Position numbers and translations under genes: made by a program. Positions 17,409 through 26,361 of a stretch of DNA of 53,645 nucleotides are shown piece by piece. Location: positions 428,296-481,940 of the forward strand of contig NZ_LMUD01000014.1 of assembly GCF_009766095.1 (NCBI RefSeq). The letters are read 5' to 3'. The notes beneath the pieces were generated by a model. It was given only the letters and a program-made list of their open reading frames with translations, was not told where the DNA came from and made no database searches. The stretch is from Granulicella sp. S190. GTDB taxonomy: Bacteria > Acidobacteriota > Terriglobia > Terriglobales > Acidobacteriaceae. Numbering within the stretch: the first letter of the stretch is position 1; every line of letters starts with the position of its first letter.

Positions 17409-18581
17409 TCAATACGCTCGTATCTGCTCACAATAGCCATTGAAATTTCGCTGCATCTCACGCAGCGAGTCACCGCCAAACTTCTCTATCACCAGCCGCG
17501 CCACCGTCAGCGCAACCATCGCCTCCGCCGCTACCCCAGCCGCCGGAACCACGCACACATCGCTCCGCTCATACGCAGCCTTCACCGGCTCCCGTGTCTC
17601 AAAGCTCACCGACCCCAGCGGCCTCCGCAACGTAGAGATCGGCTTCAGATACCCACGCACCACCACATCCTCGCCATTCGAGATGCCGCCCTCCACCCCA
17701 CCGGCGTTATTCTGCTCGCGCGAGAACTTCGTGAAGTGACCATCCCCCTCATACCCAATCGCATCATGCACCGCCGACCCCACCGACTCAGCCGCCGTCA
17801 CCCCGCGCCCCAGCTCCACCGCCTTCACCGCCTGCAGACTCATCACCGCCTGCGCCAACAGCCCATCCAACCGCTCATCCCAATTCGCATGCGTCCCCAC
17901 ACCCGGCGGCAGCCCATGCACCACCACCTCGAACACCCCGCCTACCGTATCGCCGGTCCGCAACACCGCATCCACCTCGGCCTTCATTGCAGCCTCAGCC
18001 TCTCCGTCCACACAGTTCAACAAAACCTCATCCTTCAACTGAAGCGCCGCAATCTCCTCCCACGTCGCCGCTCGTCCAAGCTGCGCCTTCCCCACGCGAA
18101 TCACATGGCTCGCAACCTCCACGCCGACGGCCCTCAGCAGCAACTTCGCCACCGCACCAGCCGCCACCCGCGCCGCACTCTCACGCGCGCTCGCCCTCTC
18201 CAGCACATACCGCGCGTCCGGAAAGTCGTACTTCAAACTCCCCGCCAGATCCGCATGCCCCGGTCGCGGCGAAGCAACAGCCTTATGCTTCGTCGCATCG
18301 CCCGTCTCTACCGGAAGAATCTCCGTCCAGTTCTTCCAATCGTTATTCGCGATCACCATCGCAATCGGCGACCCGATCGTCTTCCCATGACGAACCCCGC
18401 TCAAAATATGCGCCGAGTCCCGCTCGATCCGCATCCGTCCGCCACGGCCATAGCCCTTCTGCCGCCGCCACATCTCGCGGTCGATAAACTCCTGCTCCAC
18501 GGCCACACCTGCGGGCATCCCACTCACCATTGCCACCAGGCTCTCGCCATGGCTCTCTCCCGCCGTAGAAAATCGCAACAT
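17409..18581 (-). CDS. aroC: Chorismate synthase
   Basis: A 390-residue FMN-dependent enzyme converting EPSP to chorismate, the last shared step of aromatic amino acid synthesis. Signatures: FSTAGESHG at the N-terminus, GYGRGGRMRIERD, GVRHGKTIGSP, SPRPGHADLAG, and the REQNNAGGVEGGISNGED segment near 285-302. Length is normal (about 360-400). It heads the aroC-def-fmt-rsmB cluster. With aroB also in the window, two steps of the shikimate pathway are encoded here in separate operons. Confidence 0.96.
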   Translation of the reverse strand: MLRFSTAGESHGESLVAMVSGMPAGVAVEQEFIDREMWRRQKGYGRGGRMRIERDSAHILSGVRHGKTIGSPIAMVIANNDWKNWTEILPVETGDATKHKAVASPRPGHADLAGSLKYDFPDARYVLERASARESAARVAAGAVAKLLLRAVGVEVASHVIRVGKAQLGRAATWEEIAALQLKDEVLLNCVDGEAEAAMKAEVDAVLRTGDTVGGVFEVVVHGLPPGVGTHANWDERLDGLLAQAVMSLQAVKAVELGRGVTAAESVGSAVHDAIGYEGDGHFTKFSREQNNAGGVEGGISNGEDVVVRGYLKPISTLRRPLGSVSFETREPVKAAYERSDVCVVPAAGVAAEAMVALTVARLVIEKFGGDSLREMQRNFNGYCEQIRAY

Positions 18582-18852
18582 CGTGTATCAAGCCCTCAAG
18601 GAATCCGCGCCAAACCTAAATTGTAACAACCAGTTCCCGTCTGAACCACCGCAGCGAAAACGCTGCAACAAACCCAAGCCTGTACCTCATAAAGAGGACA
18701 TAGACGAACCGCAAACATTAAGACTGCCGGCGAATGACATCACCGACGCGCGAATCGTTCAAGCTAAACGCACAAAAACCATGCGGAGCGACAACCCGCA
18801 AGCAACTTGGCTTTTGAGTCGCGAATCAAATAGATGCACTTCGGAGAACGAC

Positions 18853-19311
18853 ATGTCCCTATCCAAATCGCTTGTCTTCGCTGCTCTCGTCGCTGGTTCC
18901 GTGAGTAGTGTCTCAGTAGCTCCTGCCCAGATCTCAGTCAACATCGGGGCAGCTCCTGTATGCCCGTACGGATACTTCGACTACGCTCCCTACCCCTGCG
19001 CCCCCTATGGTTACTATGGGCCCGACTGGTTCACAGGCGGCCTCTTCATCGGAGCCGGTCCCTGGTATCACGGCCGCGGTGGCTTCTACGGTCACGTAGA
19101 CAACCGTTACGATCCGCGTCATGGCTACGCCGGACCGATGCCCGAGCACGGTGAGCAGGCCTTCAACCACTTCCATGGCAACGAAGCACGTGACCCACAG
19201 GGCCACGTAGGCAACGCCGGCCACGGCCCCGAAGGCGAACACAGCGCCGGATTCCAGGGCGGCGGCCATCCCGGAGGCGGCGGTAGCCATGGCGGCGGCG
19301 GTCACCACTAG
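18853..19311 (+). CDS. Secreted Tyr/Gly/His-rich protein, unknown function
   Basis: A 152-residue protein with a signal peptide (residues 1-26, ending APAQ). A Tyr/Pro-rich segment follows (PVCPYGYFDYAPYPCAPYG, two Cys), then FIGAGPWYHG. The final third is rich in His and Gly, ending in GGGG-SHGGGG-HH-like repeats. I start at ATG 18853, which has GGAGAA upstream; the frame is open back to 18583 but that part is polar and unlike a signal. Similar Tyr/His-rich exported proteins are common in Acidobacteriaceae without known function; His-rich tails often bind metal. A strong terminator follows. Confidence 0.75.
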   Translation: MSLSKSLVFAALVAGSVSSVSVAPAQISVNIGAAPVCPYGYFDYAPYPCAPYGYYGPDWFTGGLFIGAGPWYHGRGGFYGHVDNRYDPRHGYAGPMPEHGEQAFNHFHGNEARDPQGHVGNAGHGPEGEHSAGFQGGGHPGGGGSHGGGGHH

Positions 19312-19336
19312 ACCCACGATAAAAGGAAGACCAAGG

Positions 19337-19374
19337 GGCGTCACTCTTGCATTGAGAGTGGCGCCTTTCCTTTT
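19337..19374 (+). terminator. Rho-independent terminator
   Basis: An 11-bp stem, GGCGTCACTCT (19337-19347) against AGAGTGGCGCC (19355-19365) with one G-U pair and a 7-base loop, is followed by TTTCCTTTT. It ends the secreted Gly/His-rich gene. Confidence 0.85.
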
Positions 19375-19478
19375 GTAGCCGCAGAGCACATCAGGCAAAT
19401 CAAAACACGTCAAACGAAAAGCGATTGCCGCAAAAAACGAGCAGGCTCACAAACTCTCATACAATCGATCTCAACCTC

Positions 19479-20822
19479 ATGAGCCCCAGTCGACTCACTC
19501 TCCTCGCAACGCTGACTCTTCTCGTCTCCGCGCTACCTCCCGCCGCCCACGCCCAGTCAAGCAATACTTCGATCGATCCTTCGATTGCCGCGCAGATCGC
19601 GACCATCCCCGCCATCGACAATCACGCTCACCCCATGCTCTCGCCCCCGGCCTATGCTACCGACCGCAACTTCGACGCCCTTCCAGTCGACTCGATGGAA
19701 CCATATACCGACCCCGTCGGCATGCGCCCCACGCTCTCAACCCTTCACGAGGCATGGCAGGCCCTCTTCAACTTCAACGGACAGCCTCCGCTCGACCCAT
19801 CCGGCATCAGCCAGCTCGAAGCCGCGCGAGAAAAAGTCCGCCAGCAACAAGCAAGCAACTACTCCACCTACGTCCTCGACAAATCCAACATCGGCACCAT
19901 GCTCGCCAACCGCGTTGCGATGGGCACTGGCGTCCAGCCGCCACGCTTCCGCTGGGTTCCCTACGTCGACGCTCTCCTCTTCCCGCTCGACAACTCCGCC
20001 CTCGCCGCCGCCACCCCCGACCGCAAACTGTTCTTCCCTCTCGAAGACAAGCTCCGCGCCCAATATCTGCAACAGGTAGGCCTGAAGGTTCTCCCACCCA
20101 CGCTCGACGCCTACCTCAAGCAGCTCGTAACGCCCATCCTCGAGCAACAAAAAGCCAACGGAGCCGTAGCCGAAAAATTCGAGATTGCCTACCTTCGCTC
20201 CTTCGGCTTCGACGACGTCCCCCATGCCGAAGCAGCGCGCCTCTACGCCTCGCTCCTTCACACTCAGCACCCGAACGAGCTCCAGTACAAACGCCTTCAG
20301 GACTTCCTCTTTCGCTACATCGCCGCAGAGTGTGGTCGCCTCAACATGCCCGTTCACCTTCACACCATCTCAGGCGGAGGAGGCTACTTCTCCATAGCAG
20401 GCGACAACCCTCTCCTGCTCGAGCCTCTCTTCAACGATCTGCGCCTGCGCAAGACCAACTTCGTCCTCCTCCACGGTGGCTGGCCCTTCGTCCACGAGAT
20501 CGGCGCGCTCCTGCAAAAACCAAACGTCTACCTCGACCTCTCGCAACAATCCCTCATGATCCCCCCGCGTACCATGTCCTCCTGGCTCCGCGAGTGGCTC
20601 GAGCTCTATCCCGAGAAGGTCCTCTACGCCACCGACGCCTACCCCTACTCCTCCTCGATGGGCTGGGAAGAGGCCGCCTACATCGCCAACCGGAACGTCC
20701 GCGAGTCTCTCGGCATAGCTCTCACCGGAATGCTCCGCGACAACGAGATCACGCCCACCCGCGCCACCGAACTAGCCAACATGGTCCTCCACAAAAACGC
20801 CCAGTCCCTCTACAAATTCTAA
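19479..20822 (+). CDS. Secreted amidohydrolase-superfamily protein
   Basis: A 447-residue protein with a signal peptide (MSPSRLTLLATLTLLVSALP and following, cleaved near AHAQ). The metal-dependent TIM-barrel features of the amidohydrolase family are present: AIDNHAHP near residue 49 (HxH), MPVHLHTI near 297 (His), VLLHGGWPF near 330 (His) and YATDAYPYSS near 385 (catalytic Asp). The long insertion between the first HxH and the later ligands resembles the amidohydrolase-2/FluG-like group. The substrate is unknown. The frame begins at 19425 with a TTG, but the signal peptide argues for ATG 19479. Confidence 0.88.
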   Translation: MSPSRLTLLATLTLLVSALPPAAHAQSSNTSIDPSIAAQIATIPAIDNHAHPMLSPPAYATDRNFDALPVDSMEPYTDPVGMRPTLSTLHEAWQALFNFNGQPPLDPSGISQLEAAREKVRQQQASNYSTYVLDKSNIGTMLANRVAMGTGVQPPRFRWVPYVDALLFPLDNSALAAATPDRKLFFPLEDKLRAQYLQQVGLKVLPPTLDAYLKQLVTPILEQQKANGAVAEKFEIAYLRSFGFDDVPHAEAARLYASLLHTQHPNELQYKRLQDFLFRYIAAECGRLNMPVHLHTISGGGGYFSIAGDNPLLLEPLFNDLRLRKTNFVLLHGGWPFVHEIGALLQKPNVYLDLSQQSLMIPPRTMSSWLREWLELYPEKVLYATDAYPYSSSMGWEEAAYIANRNVRESLGIALTGMLRDNEITPTRATELANMVLHKNAQSLYKF

Positions 20823-20870
20823 GACGACGAGCAATAGCGGCACCCTTGCCTTTGCTTGTTGCCGCTGCAT

Positions 20871-20906
20871 TTGCGGTTGTTGTTGCACTTGCGGTTGTTG
20901 TTGCAC
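20871..20906. repeat. Tandem 18-mer, two copies
   Basis: Two perfect head-to-tail copies of TTGCGGTTGTTGTTGCAC, followed by a partial third (TTGCCGTTG). Part of a larger GTTG-rich tract. Confidence 0.85.
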
Positions 20907-20923
20907 TTGCCGTTGCCTGTCCC

Positions 20924-20949
20924 TTTGTTGTCATCCCGCAGGATCTGCT
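20924..20949 (+). repeat. TTGTTGTCATCCCG dispersed repeat, copy 1
   Basis: Matches 37632-37657 at nearly every position, with a small ATCCC-GTA-GGGAT hairpin better kept in the second copy. In both places the repeat follows a tract of TTGC/CTG units. Confidence 0.65.
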
Positions 20950-21203
20950 GTTGCATGCCCCTTGCTTGCACTTGTGCCACCCCGCAAGAATGCTTCACTT
21001 GCGAAGGCCATCCTCAAGCGAAAATAAATCCCAAAAACCATGTCACATTTTTCAACGCCGAAAAATCGACTGTTAAAACTCCACATCACACCAGCGAAAA
21101 ACCACGATGCCACCACAGATTTACCATCACAAAAATGCCAAGACCCTGCAAAAACCCCATAAAAACGCTCTCCCACCACCCAAAATATTTAACGCCCAAA
21201 AAG

Positions 21204-22184
21204 CTACTCGTCCTTCAAATAACGCTCCGTATTAAGCAACGCCCGGTCCATGCTCCTCACCCACTCGGTCACCTCGTCGCCGCTCTTCCCGATCGCGACC
21301 GCCGCTGCAAACTCATTCCGCATCGCCTGCATCTTCGCCTCGAGATCATCCAACGCGCTCAAAAGAATAGCCTCCGGCGTCATCGGCAACTTCGGCGAAC
21401 CGAACTCATACTTCCCGTGATGGCTCAAGATCATATGCTCCACCAGCACCCGCAGCTTCTCCGGAAACGGCGCCAACTCCCGCACTTTTTCCAGCAGCAT
21501 CCCCTGCGCAATGCTGATATGCCCAATCATCTGGCCCTCCAGCGTGTAGCTGAAGCTCGAACCCCACGAAAGCTCCCGAATCTTCCCGATATCATGCAGA
21601 ATCGCCCCTGTAACCAGTAGATCCGCATTCACCTCCGGGTAAAACGGAGCCGTCGCCACGCACACCCGCACCAGCGTCAGCACATGCTCCAGTAGCCCAC
21701 CCAGCCACGCATGATGCAGCCTCTTCGCTGCAGGAGCAGCCTTGAAGGCAGGCCCTATCTGCTCATCGTCAAGGAACGCAAACACCAACCGCCGCAGCTC
21801 CGCATCCTTGAAGGCCGAGACATATCCACGCAATTCTGCCCACATCTCTTCCACATCGAACTTCGTCGAAGGCTGAAAGTCTTTCGGATCGATCTCCGAC
21901 TCCGCCGCCATCCGCAGCTTCTTGAGAGTGATCTGAAACTTCCCCTGGTACTTGGAGATATCCCCCTGCACCTTCACGTAGCAGCCCTCAGAGCAGCTGG
22001 CGATCGCCTCGGTGACGTCGTCCCACATCCGCGCCTCAAGCGAGCCAGTCTTATCGCTTACTGTCAACGCAAGGAACTGCCCACCCTGCTTCTTCTCCCT
22101 CACCTGCATCGACGTCAGAACAAAGTAAGTCGTCACTGTCGCGTTATCGAACCGCGCCGCATCTTCAATAAAAAAGTCTTTCAT
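21204..22184 (-). CDS. YhaM-like 3'-5' exoribonuclease (OB-fold plus HD domain)
   Basis: A 326-residue protein. The N-terminal OB-fold (about 10-95; FFVLTSMQVREKK-like start, then VSDKTGSLEARMWDD) is typical of nucleic-acid binding in the YhaM family. The HD metal-dependent phosphohydrolase domain covers about 160-300: the conserved HHAWLGGLLEHV segment, HDIGKIRELSWG (HD motif), and MILSHHGKYEFGSP. YhaM proteins are 3'-5' exonucleases on RNA or single-stranded DNA; here the assignment is from domain order alone. I prefer ATG 22184 over 22205. It follows the parvulin gene by about 90 bases on the same strand and may share its transcript. Confidence 0.85.
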   Translation of the reverse strand: MKDFFIEDAARFDNATVTTYFVLTSMQVREKKQGGQFLALTVSDKTGSLEARMWDDVTEAIASCSEGCYVKVQGDISKYQGKFQITLKKLRMAAESEIDPKDFQPSTKFDVEEMWAELRGYVSAFKDAELRRLVFAFLDDEQIGPAFKAAPAAKRLHHAWLGGLLEHVLTLVRVCVATAPFYPEVNADLLVTGAILHDIGKIRELSWGSSFSYTLEGQMIGHISIAQGMLLEKVRELAPFPEKLRVLVEHMILSHHGKYEFGSPKLPMTPEAILLSALDDLEAKMQAMRNEFAAAVAIGKSGDEVTEWVRSMDRALLNTERYLKDE

Positions 22185-22275
22185 CGCATCCAGAATACCG
22201 CGCACTACCCGCGAGCAACGCTCCCCGCAAACAGAAACGCGAGAACCGAAGCCCTCGCGCTGCGAAACACATCAC

Positions 22276-24237
22276 CTACTGTTGTGGTGGTGGAGTTGGA
22301 ATGGGAGCTCCCGGTGTAGCCGGAGGCTGACCTGCATCCGGAGGATTGCTGGCTGGAGGCGCACTAGCCGGAGGCAGCGTCGTCTTATCACTCGTCTTGG
22401 GTGCCGGTGTCCCGGTTCCATGAACCCCCTCAAGTGCAGTTCCACGGTCAGGAGCTTTTGATGGCGTCTCCTCCAGCGGAGCCTTGGGAACAGGAGTCTT
22501 CTCCTGCAGCCGCTCCTTCTTCGCCCCCTTCAGCTTCTTCTTCTTTTTCTTCTTTACTGTGTCGCCGTTCAGTCCCAGGGGTGCGGCCTGAGTCTGCTGT
22601 GTCGCCTTCTCTTCAGAATCGGCCGGAGCAGGCGCAGCTGCCGCCTTCTCCTTCACCTTCTTTACCTTCGCCGCCTTCTTGGTCGCGTTATAGGTCTTCG
22701 CGCGATCGCTGAAGCGGCTCTTCCCGGCCACTGGCGTCGCAGCAGCCAGTGGATTCTGTCCGGTATCAGAGCTCGATTGCTGCACAGATGCGTCGAGCGG
22801 CGCAATCGCAGTTCCAGGCGCAGAGGAGGCAGATCCTGCTCCAACCCCCACATCGCTCCCCGAAGCAGTCTCCTCCGGTCCCGCCGGCAAGGAGTTTTGT
22901 GGAGCCTGTCCAAACCGAACCTTCTCTCGCTTGATCTTCTTCGGTTTCGCAGGCTTCCCGTTCTTAGTCGTCGTAGACGCGACGGCCGGAACCGCAGCAG
23001 CCGCAGGCGTCGCAGAGGTCTTCGCAACGGTCGAGAACTTCGTGCCGCGATCAAATCTCTTCTTCTGATGGGCAGCCTTCTTCTTCACGGCCGGTGGTGC
23101 ATACGCGGTAAACACTGGCTTGGTCTGCTTCGCGCTGGCTCCCGAATCCACATACCCGGCGCGAATATCGATGTACGCCTCTTCCCGCAGCTTCGTCAGG
23201 TAGGCGCGCAGCGCTGGCTGCATCTGATCCGTATAGATCGCCTCTTGAATCTGCGGCTCAATCTCTTTGATCGGCGGCACGCCAGCAGCTACATGGTCGG
23301 TTACCTTCAAAATCACAAACCCCTGCCGCGTTCGGATTGGTGCCGTCCACTCTCCCTTCTTCAGGTCGAACGTCTGGTCCTCCAGAACCTTTGCCAGTGC
23401 CCCGCGCTTGTAAAGTCCCAGGTCCCCACCCTTGTCCGCCGTCGGTCCACCAGAGTTGGCCTTCGCCAAATCCTCGAAGCTGCCACCGTCCTTCAGCTTC
23501 GCCTCAACTCCCTCCGCTTTGGCCTTCGCCTGGGCCACAGTCGCATCATCGGCATCGGCGGCGGTCGGGATCAGGATCTCGCTCAGTTTGATCTGCTCCG
23601 GCTGGGCAAACTCCTGCTTATGGGCCTCGTAGTACGCCTGTTCCTGGCCTTGCGTCATCTGCAACCGACGCCCTACCTCATCCCGCACTACCTGCTGGGT
23701 AATCACGTTATCGCGAATGCCGGCTTTGAAATCCTCAAAAGAGACGCCCTGTTGCCGCGCCGCCTTCTCCAGGTCCTCTAGCGTATCCATGTGGTTCTGC
23801 TTGCGAATCTCGTCCAGCCGGCGAATCACATCGGCGTCCGCGTTGATTCCAAGCTCTTTCCCTCGGGAAAGCAGCAGCTGCTTGTCGATCATGTCGCGCA
23901 GCAGATTCTTTTGTCTCTCTGCCGCATCCGCAGCGCTCGCCCCCGTCTGCCTGTTCTCCTCGACCAGCTGCTGTTCGGCCCGCTCGACGTCACTCCGGCT
24001 GATGATCTGGTCGTTCACATGTACGACCACATCCTCCACCACCGTTCCATTCGGAGTAATCGGCTGGGTGACAGGCAGCGTCAGCACCGGTTGCGGTGCA
24101 TTCGGAACGCTCAAAGGGCTCTGGTACCGCGGCGCCTGTGCTTGCACCACTCCCGGCAGTGCCAGCAAACCTAGCCCGCACACCACCGCAAACTGCGAAA
24201 TTCTCAAGGTCATCTTCACTCGTATCTTTATCAACAT
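22276..24237 (-). CDS. SurA/PrsA-type periplasmic peptidyl-prolyl isomerase with long basic tail
   Basis: About 653 residues. A signal peptide ends GVVQAQA. The SurA-like N-terminal chaperone region follows (VVVHVNDQIISRSDVERAE and the MIDKQLLLSRGKELGI segment), then one parvulin domain (about 215-320; KLSEILIPTA, GGPTADKGGDLGLYKRGALA, and IRTRQGFVILKV). The last about 300 residues are unusual: low-complexity Lys/Ala/Pro stretches with KKKKKK runs and a final Pro-rich end (PPPQQ). Family members are usually 300-450 residues. It should act on outer-membrane protein folding. Start at ATG 24237 or 24213. Divergent from the C-terminal protease. Confidence 0.87.
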   Translation of the reverse strand: MLIKIRVKMTLRISQFAVVCGLGLLALPGVVQAQAPRYQSPLSVPNAPQPVLTLPVTQPITPNGTVVEDVVVHVNDQIISRSDVERAEQQLVEENRQTGASAADAAERQKNLLRDMIDKQLLLSRGKELGINADADVIRRLDEIRKQNHMDTLEDLEKAARQQGVSFEDFKAGIRDNVITQQVVRDEVGRRLQMTQGQEQAYYEAHKQEFAQPEQIKLSEILIPTAADADDATVAQAKAKAEGVEAKLKDGGSFEDLAKANSGGPTADKGGDLGLYKRGALAKVLEDQTFDLKKGEWTAPIRTRQGFVILKVTDHVAAGVPPIKEIEPQIQEAIYTDQMQPALRAYLTKLREEAYIDIRAGYVDSGASAKQTKPVFTAYAPPAVKKKAAHQKKRFDRGTKFSTVAKTSATPAAAAVPAVASTTTKNGKPAKPKKIKREKVRFGQAPQNSLPAGPEETASGSDVGVGAGSASSAPGTAIAPLDASVQQSSSDTGQNPLAAATPVAGKSRFSDRAKTYNATKKAAKVKKVKEKAAAAPAPADSEEKATQQTQAAPLGLNGDTVKKKKKKKLKGAKKERLQEKTPVPKAPLEETPSKAPDRGTALEGVHGTGTPAPKTSDKTTLPPASAPPASNPPDAGQPPATPGAPIPTPPPQQ

Positions 24238-24395
24238 CCCCGGTAAACTCCGGGTCCGAACGTCATCGCCCAACACGCCTGCCCTGTGTTTTTTAGACTC
24301 AACCCAGGATGAGACGGTATCCGTACCCAATTCTAACTGCCACACCCGGAACAAGCGAATCCCTCTTTCGCTCGCAGCCCGGGCTCACCCTAGGA

Positions 24396-24404
24396 TGCTA
24401 TACT
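24396..24404 (+). promoter_or_regulatory. Extended -10 promoter element for the S41 protease gene
   Basis: TGCTATACT, an extended -10 (TGN plus TATACT), lies 74 bases before the ATG at 24478. I see no good -35, which an extended -10 can tolerate. Confidence 0.45.
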
Positions 24405-24477
24405 CCGTCCAAGATAGGACGTCTGTCCCAGCGCATCTTTAAGCGCCGTCTCCACCCTTTTTGAGGTAACCCAGCCC

Positions 24478-26091
24478 ATGGCTCCCCGCACCCGCCGCGC
24501 ACTCTTCTCCGCTACTGTTTTTCTCGCAACCTGTGCCGTCGTCGGCTCCTTCATCAACCAGAAGGTCGCCGCTCAGTCCGCTAGCGATGAGTCCACCCTG
24601 CGCGACTCGCTTCACTCGTTCACCAACGTCTACTCTCTGGTCGAACAGAACTACGCCGAGCCCCTCAACACCGACAAAACCGACAAAGCGATCTACGACG
24701 GCGCCATCCCCGGCATGCTTCACGTCCTCGATCCCCACTCCAACTTCTACGATCCCAAAGCCTACGCCCAGATGCGCGAGGATCAGCACGGTAAGTACTA
24801 CGGCGTAGGTATGACGATCCAGCCCCAGCCCACCGCTTCTGGAAAGACCAAGATCGTCGTTCTCTATCCGTTCGAGGGGACGCCTTCCTTCAAAGCCGGC
24901 ATCCGTCCCGGCGACGAGATCCTGACTGTCGATGGCAAGTCCACCGAGGGGATGGACTCCACCGCCGTAGCGACGCTCCTCAAGGGAGCACGTGGTACCC
25001 ATGTCTCGGTCACTATGATCCGGGAAGGCTCCGCCCGTCCCCTGGTCTTTGACCTCGTCCGCGATGAGATCCCACGTCCTTCAGTCGACCTGGCCTTCCT
25101 CCTGAGCCCTGGCGTCGGCTATATCCACGTCTCCAGCTTCATCGAAACCACCAGTCATGAAGTGGGCGATGCCCTCGACAAGTTCGGCGACATCCACGGC
25201 CTCGTTCTTGATCTGCGCGGCAACCCCGGCGGCCTGCTCAACGAAGCCGTCAACATGTCCGACAAGTTCCTGCAAAAGGGTCAGATCGTCGTCTCTCAGC
25301 GCGGACGAGCCTTCCCCGATCAGGTCTACCGTGCCACTCGCGGCGAAGAAGGATCGAAGTTCCCCATCGTCGTTCTCGTAAACCGTAATACCGCATCTGC
25401 CGCAGAGATCGTCTCCGGCGCTCTTCAGGATCACGACCGCGCGCTCATCGTCGGCGAGACCACCTTCGGCAAGGGCCTCGTTCAGACCGTCTTTCAGATC
25501 ACCGAGAACACCGGCCTTGCCCTCACCACCTATCACTACTACACGCCCTCGGGTCGCCTCATTCAGCGCAGCTATGACCACGTCTCGCTCTACGACTACT
25601 ACTACGTCCGCAACGACGACGCCAAGGCGAAAGACAAGAGCAACCTCGAGGTCAAACTCACCGACTCTGGCCGCACCGTATACGGTGGGGGCGGCATCAC
25701 TCCCGACGAGAAGATCGACAACCTGAAGTCCAACCACTTCCAGGACAGCCTTCTCATCCACTACGCCTTCTTCAACTTCAGCAAGCACTACCTCGCCAAT
25801 CACACCGTCACCAAAGACTTCCAGGTCGACGATTCTGTCCTGCAGCAATTCAAAGCCTTTCTGAAAGACAACCAGATCGACTACACCGACGCTGACATCG
25901 CCGGGGTCAACGACTGGATCAGGGAGAGCATCAAGAGCGAGCTCTTCACCTCGCAGTTCGGTCAACTCGAAGGCCTCAAAGTCCGCGCCGAATGGGACCC
26001 GCAGATCGCCAAGGCAGTCACCTTCCTGCCCGAGGCCCAAACCCTCGAAGACCACTCCAAGCTGGCTCAGAAGAACACGGCAAGCCGCTAG
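24478..26091 (+). CDS. ctpA: S41-family C-terminal processing protease
   Basis: A 537-residue periplasmic serine protease of the CtpA/Prc family. An N-terminal signal or anchor covers about residues 8-30. A PDZ domain follows (about 95-190; the GVGMTIQ and FKAGIRPGDEILTVDGKS segments). The catalytic domain has the LVLDLRGNPGGLLNEAV segment, the nucleophile Ser in NTASAAEIVSGAL and the Lys in GETTFGKGLVQ. About 110 C-terminal residues lie beyond the core. Such enzymes trim exported proteins and regulate peptidoglycan hydrolases. Start is supported by GAGGT about eleven bases upstream. Confidence 0.93.
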   Translation: MAPRTRRALFSATVFLATCAVVGSFINQKVAAQSASDESTLRDSLHSFTNVYSLVEQNYAEPLNTDKTDKAIYDGAIPGMLHVLDPHSNFYDPKAYAQMREDQHGKYYGVGMTIQPQPTASGKTKIVVLYPFEGTPSFKAGIRPGDEILTVDGKSTEGMDSTAVATLLKGARGTHVSVTMIREGSARPLVFDLVRDEIPRPSVDLAFLLSPGVGYIHVSSFIETTSHEVGDALDKFGDIHGLVLDLRGNPGGLLNEAVNMSDKFLQKGQIVVSQRGRAFPDQVYRATRGEEGSKFPIVVLVNRNTASAAEIVSGALQDHDRALIVGETTFGKGLVQTVFQITENTGLALTTYHYYTPSGRLIQRSYDHVSLYDYYYVRNDDAKAKDKSNLEVKLTDSGRTVYGGGGITPDEKIDNLKSNHFQDSLLIHYAFFNFSKHYLANHTVTKDFQVDDSVLQQFKAFLKDNQIDYTDADIAGVNDWIRESIKSELFTSQFGQLEGLKVRAEWDPQIAKAVTFLPEAQTLEDHSKLAQKNTASR

Positions 26092-26112
26092 TCTCGAACA
26101 CCAGAAAACTAA

Positions 26113-26156
26113 AAGAAATATGGCGTTCAAGCTTTTGCTTGAGCGCCATATTTCTT
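26113..26156. terminator. Bidirectional terminator between ctpA and tRNA-Gly
   Basis: A 20-bp stem (26113-26132 against 26137-26156) with a single G-U pair and a TTTT loop; the stem centre reads ATATGGCG. It is flanked by A-rich DNA on the left and T-rich on the right, so it can terminate both the rightward protease gene and the leftward tRNA-Gly. Confidence 0.9.
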
Positions 26157-26167
26157 GGCTCTGATTC

Positions 26168-26242
26168 TGGAGCGGGAGACCGGGATCGAACCGGCGACAT
26201 TCAGCTTGGGAAGCTGACGTTCTGCCACTGAACTACTCCCGC
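26168..26242 (-). tRNA. tRNA-Gly (anticodon CCC)
   Basis: On the minus strand the acceptor arm pairs GCGGGAG with CTCCCGC, followed by discriminator T and an encoded CCA. The anticodon arm is TCAGC-TTCCCAA-GCTGA, giving anticodon CCC, and the T arm contains GGTTCGATCC. A TATAAT -10 box lies just upstream. Confidence 0.96.
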
Positions 26243-26253
26243 CTTCGAATCTC

Positions 26254-26259
26254 ATTATA
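26254..26259 (-). promoter_or_regulatory. -10 element of the tRNA-Gly promoter
   Basis: A perfect TATAAT on the minus strand, 11 bases before the tRNA 5' end, implying a very short leader. No clear -35 at the usual spacing. Confidence 0.5.
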
Positions 26260-26361
26260 CGCAAAAAAGATACGCGCTCAGCCTGCCCAACCTTCCTACC
26301 CGTCCATGCATCGCTCGCACAATATACCGCCAAAACCTGAGGCCTATCATGGAGCTGGATC

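Larger units (their letters stand above)
20823..21203. other. Intergenic region with low-complexity GTTG repeats
   Basis: No gene is supported. The first half (20840-20949) is built from TTGC/GTTG units, including two exact tandem copies of an 18-mer, TTGCGGTTGTTGTTGCAC (20871-20906). It ends in TTGTTGTCATCCCGCAGGAT, a sequence that recurs at 37632-37657. The second half (21010-21200) is A- and C-rich with no structure I can name. Confidence 0.6.

Noticed and set aside
17373..18626. A 417-codon plus-strand open frame opposite aroC and def
   Set aside because: It is fully antisense to two certain genes, is rich in His, Arg, Pro and Leu in the way GC-rich shadows are, and has no recognisable domain.
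25081..26130. A 349-codon minus-strand open frame opposite the S41 protease
   Set aside because: Antisense to a clear protease gene, Val/Gly/Asp-rich composition typical of antisense shadows, no ribosome binding site.
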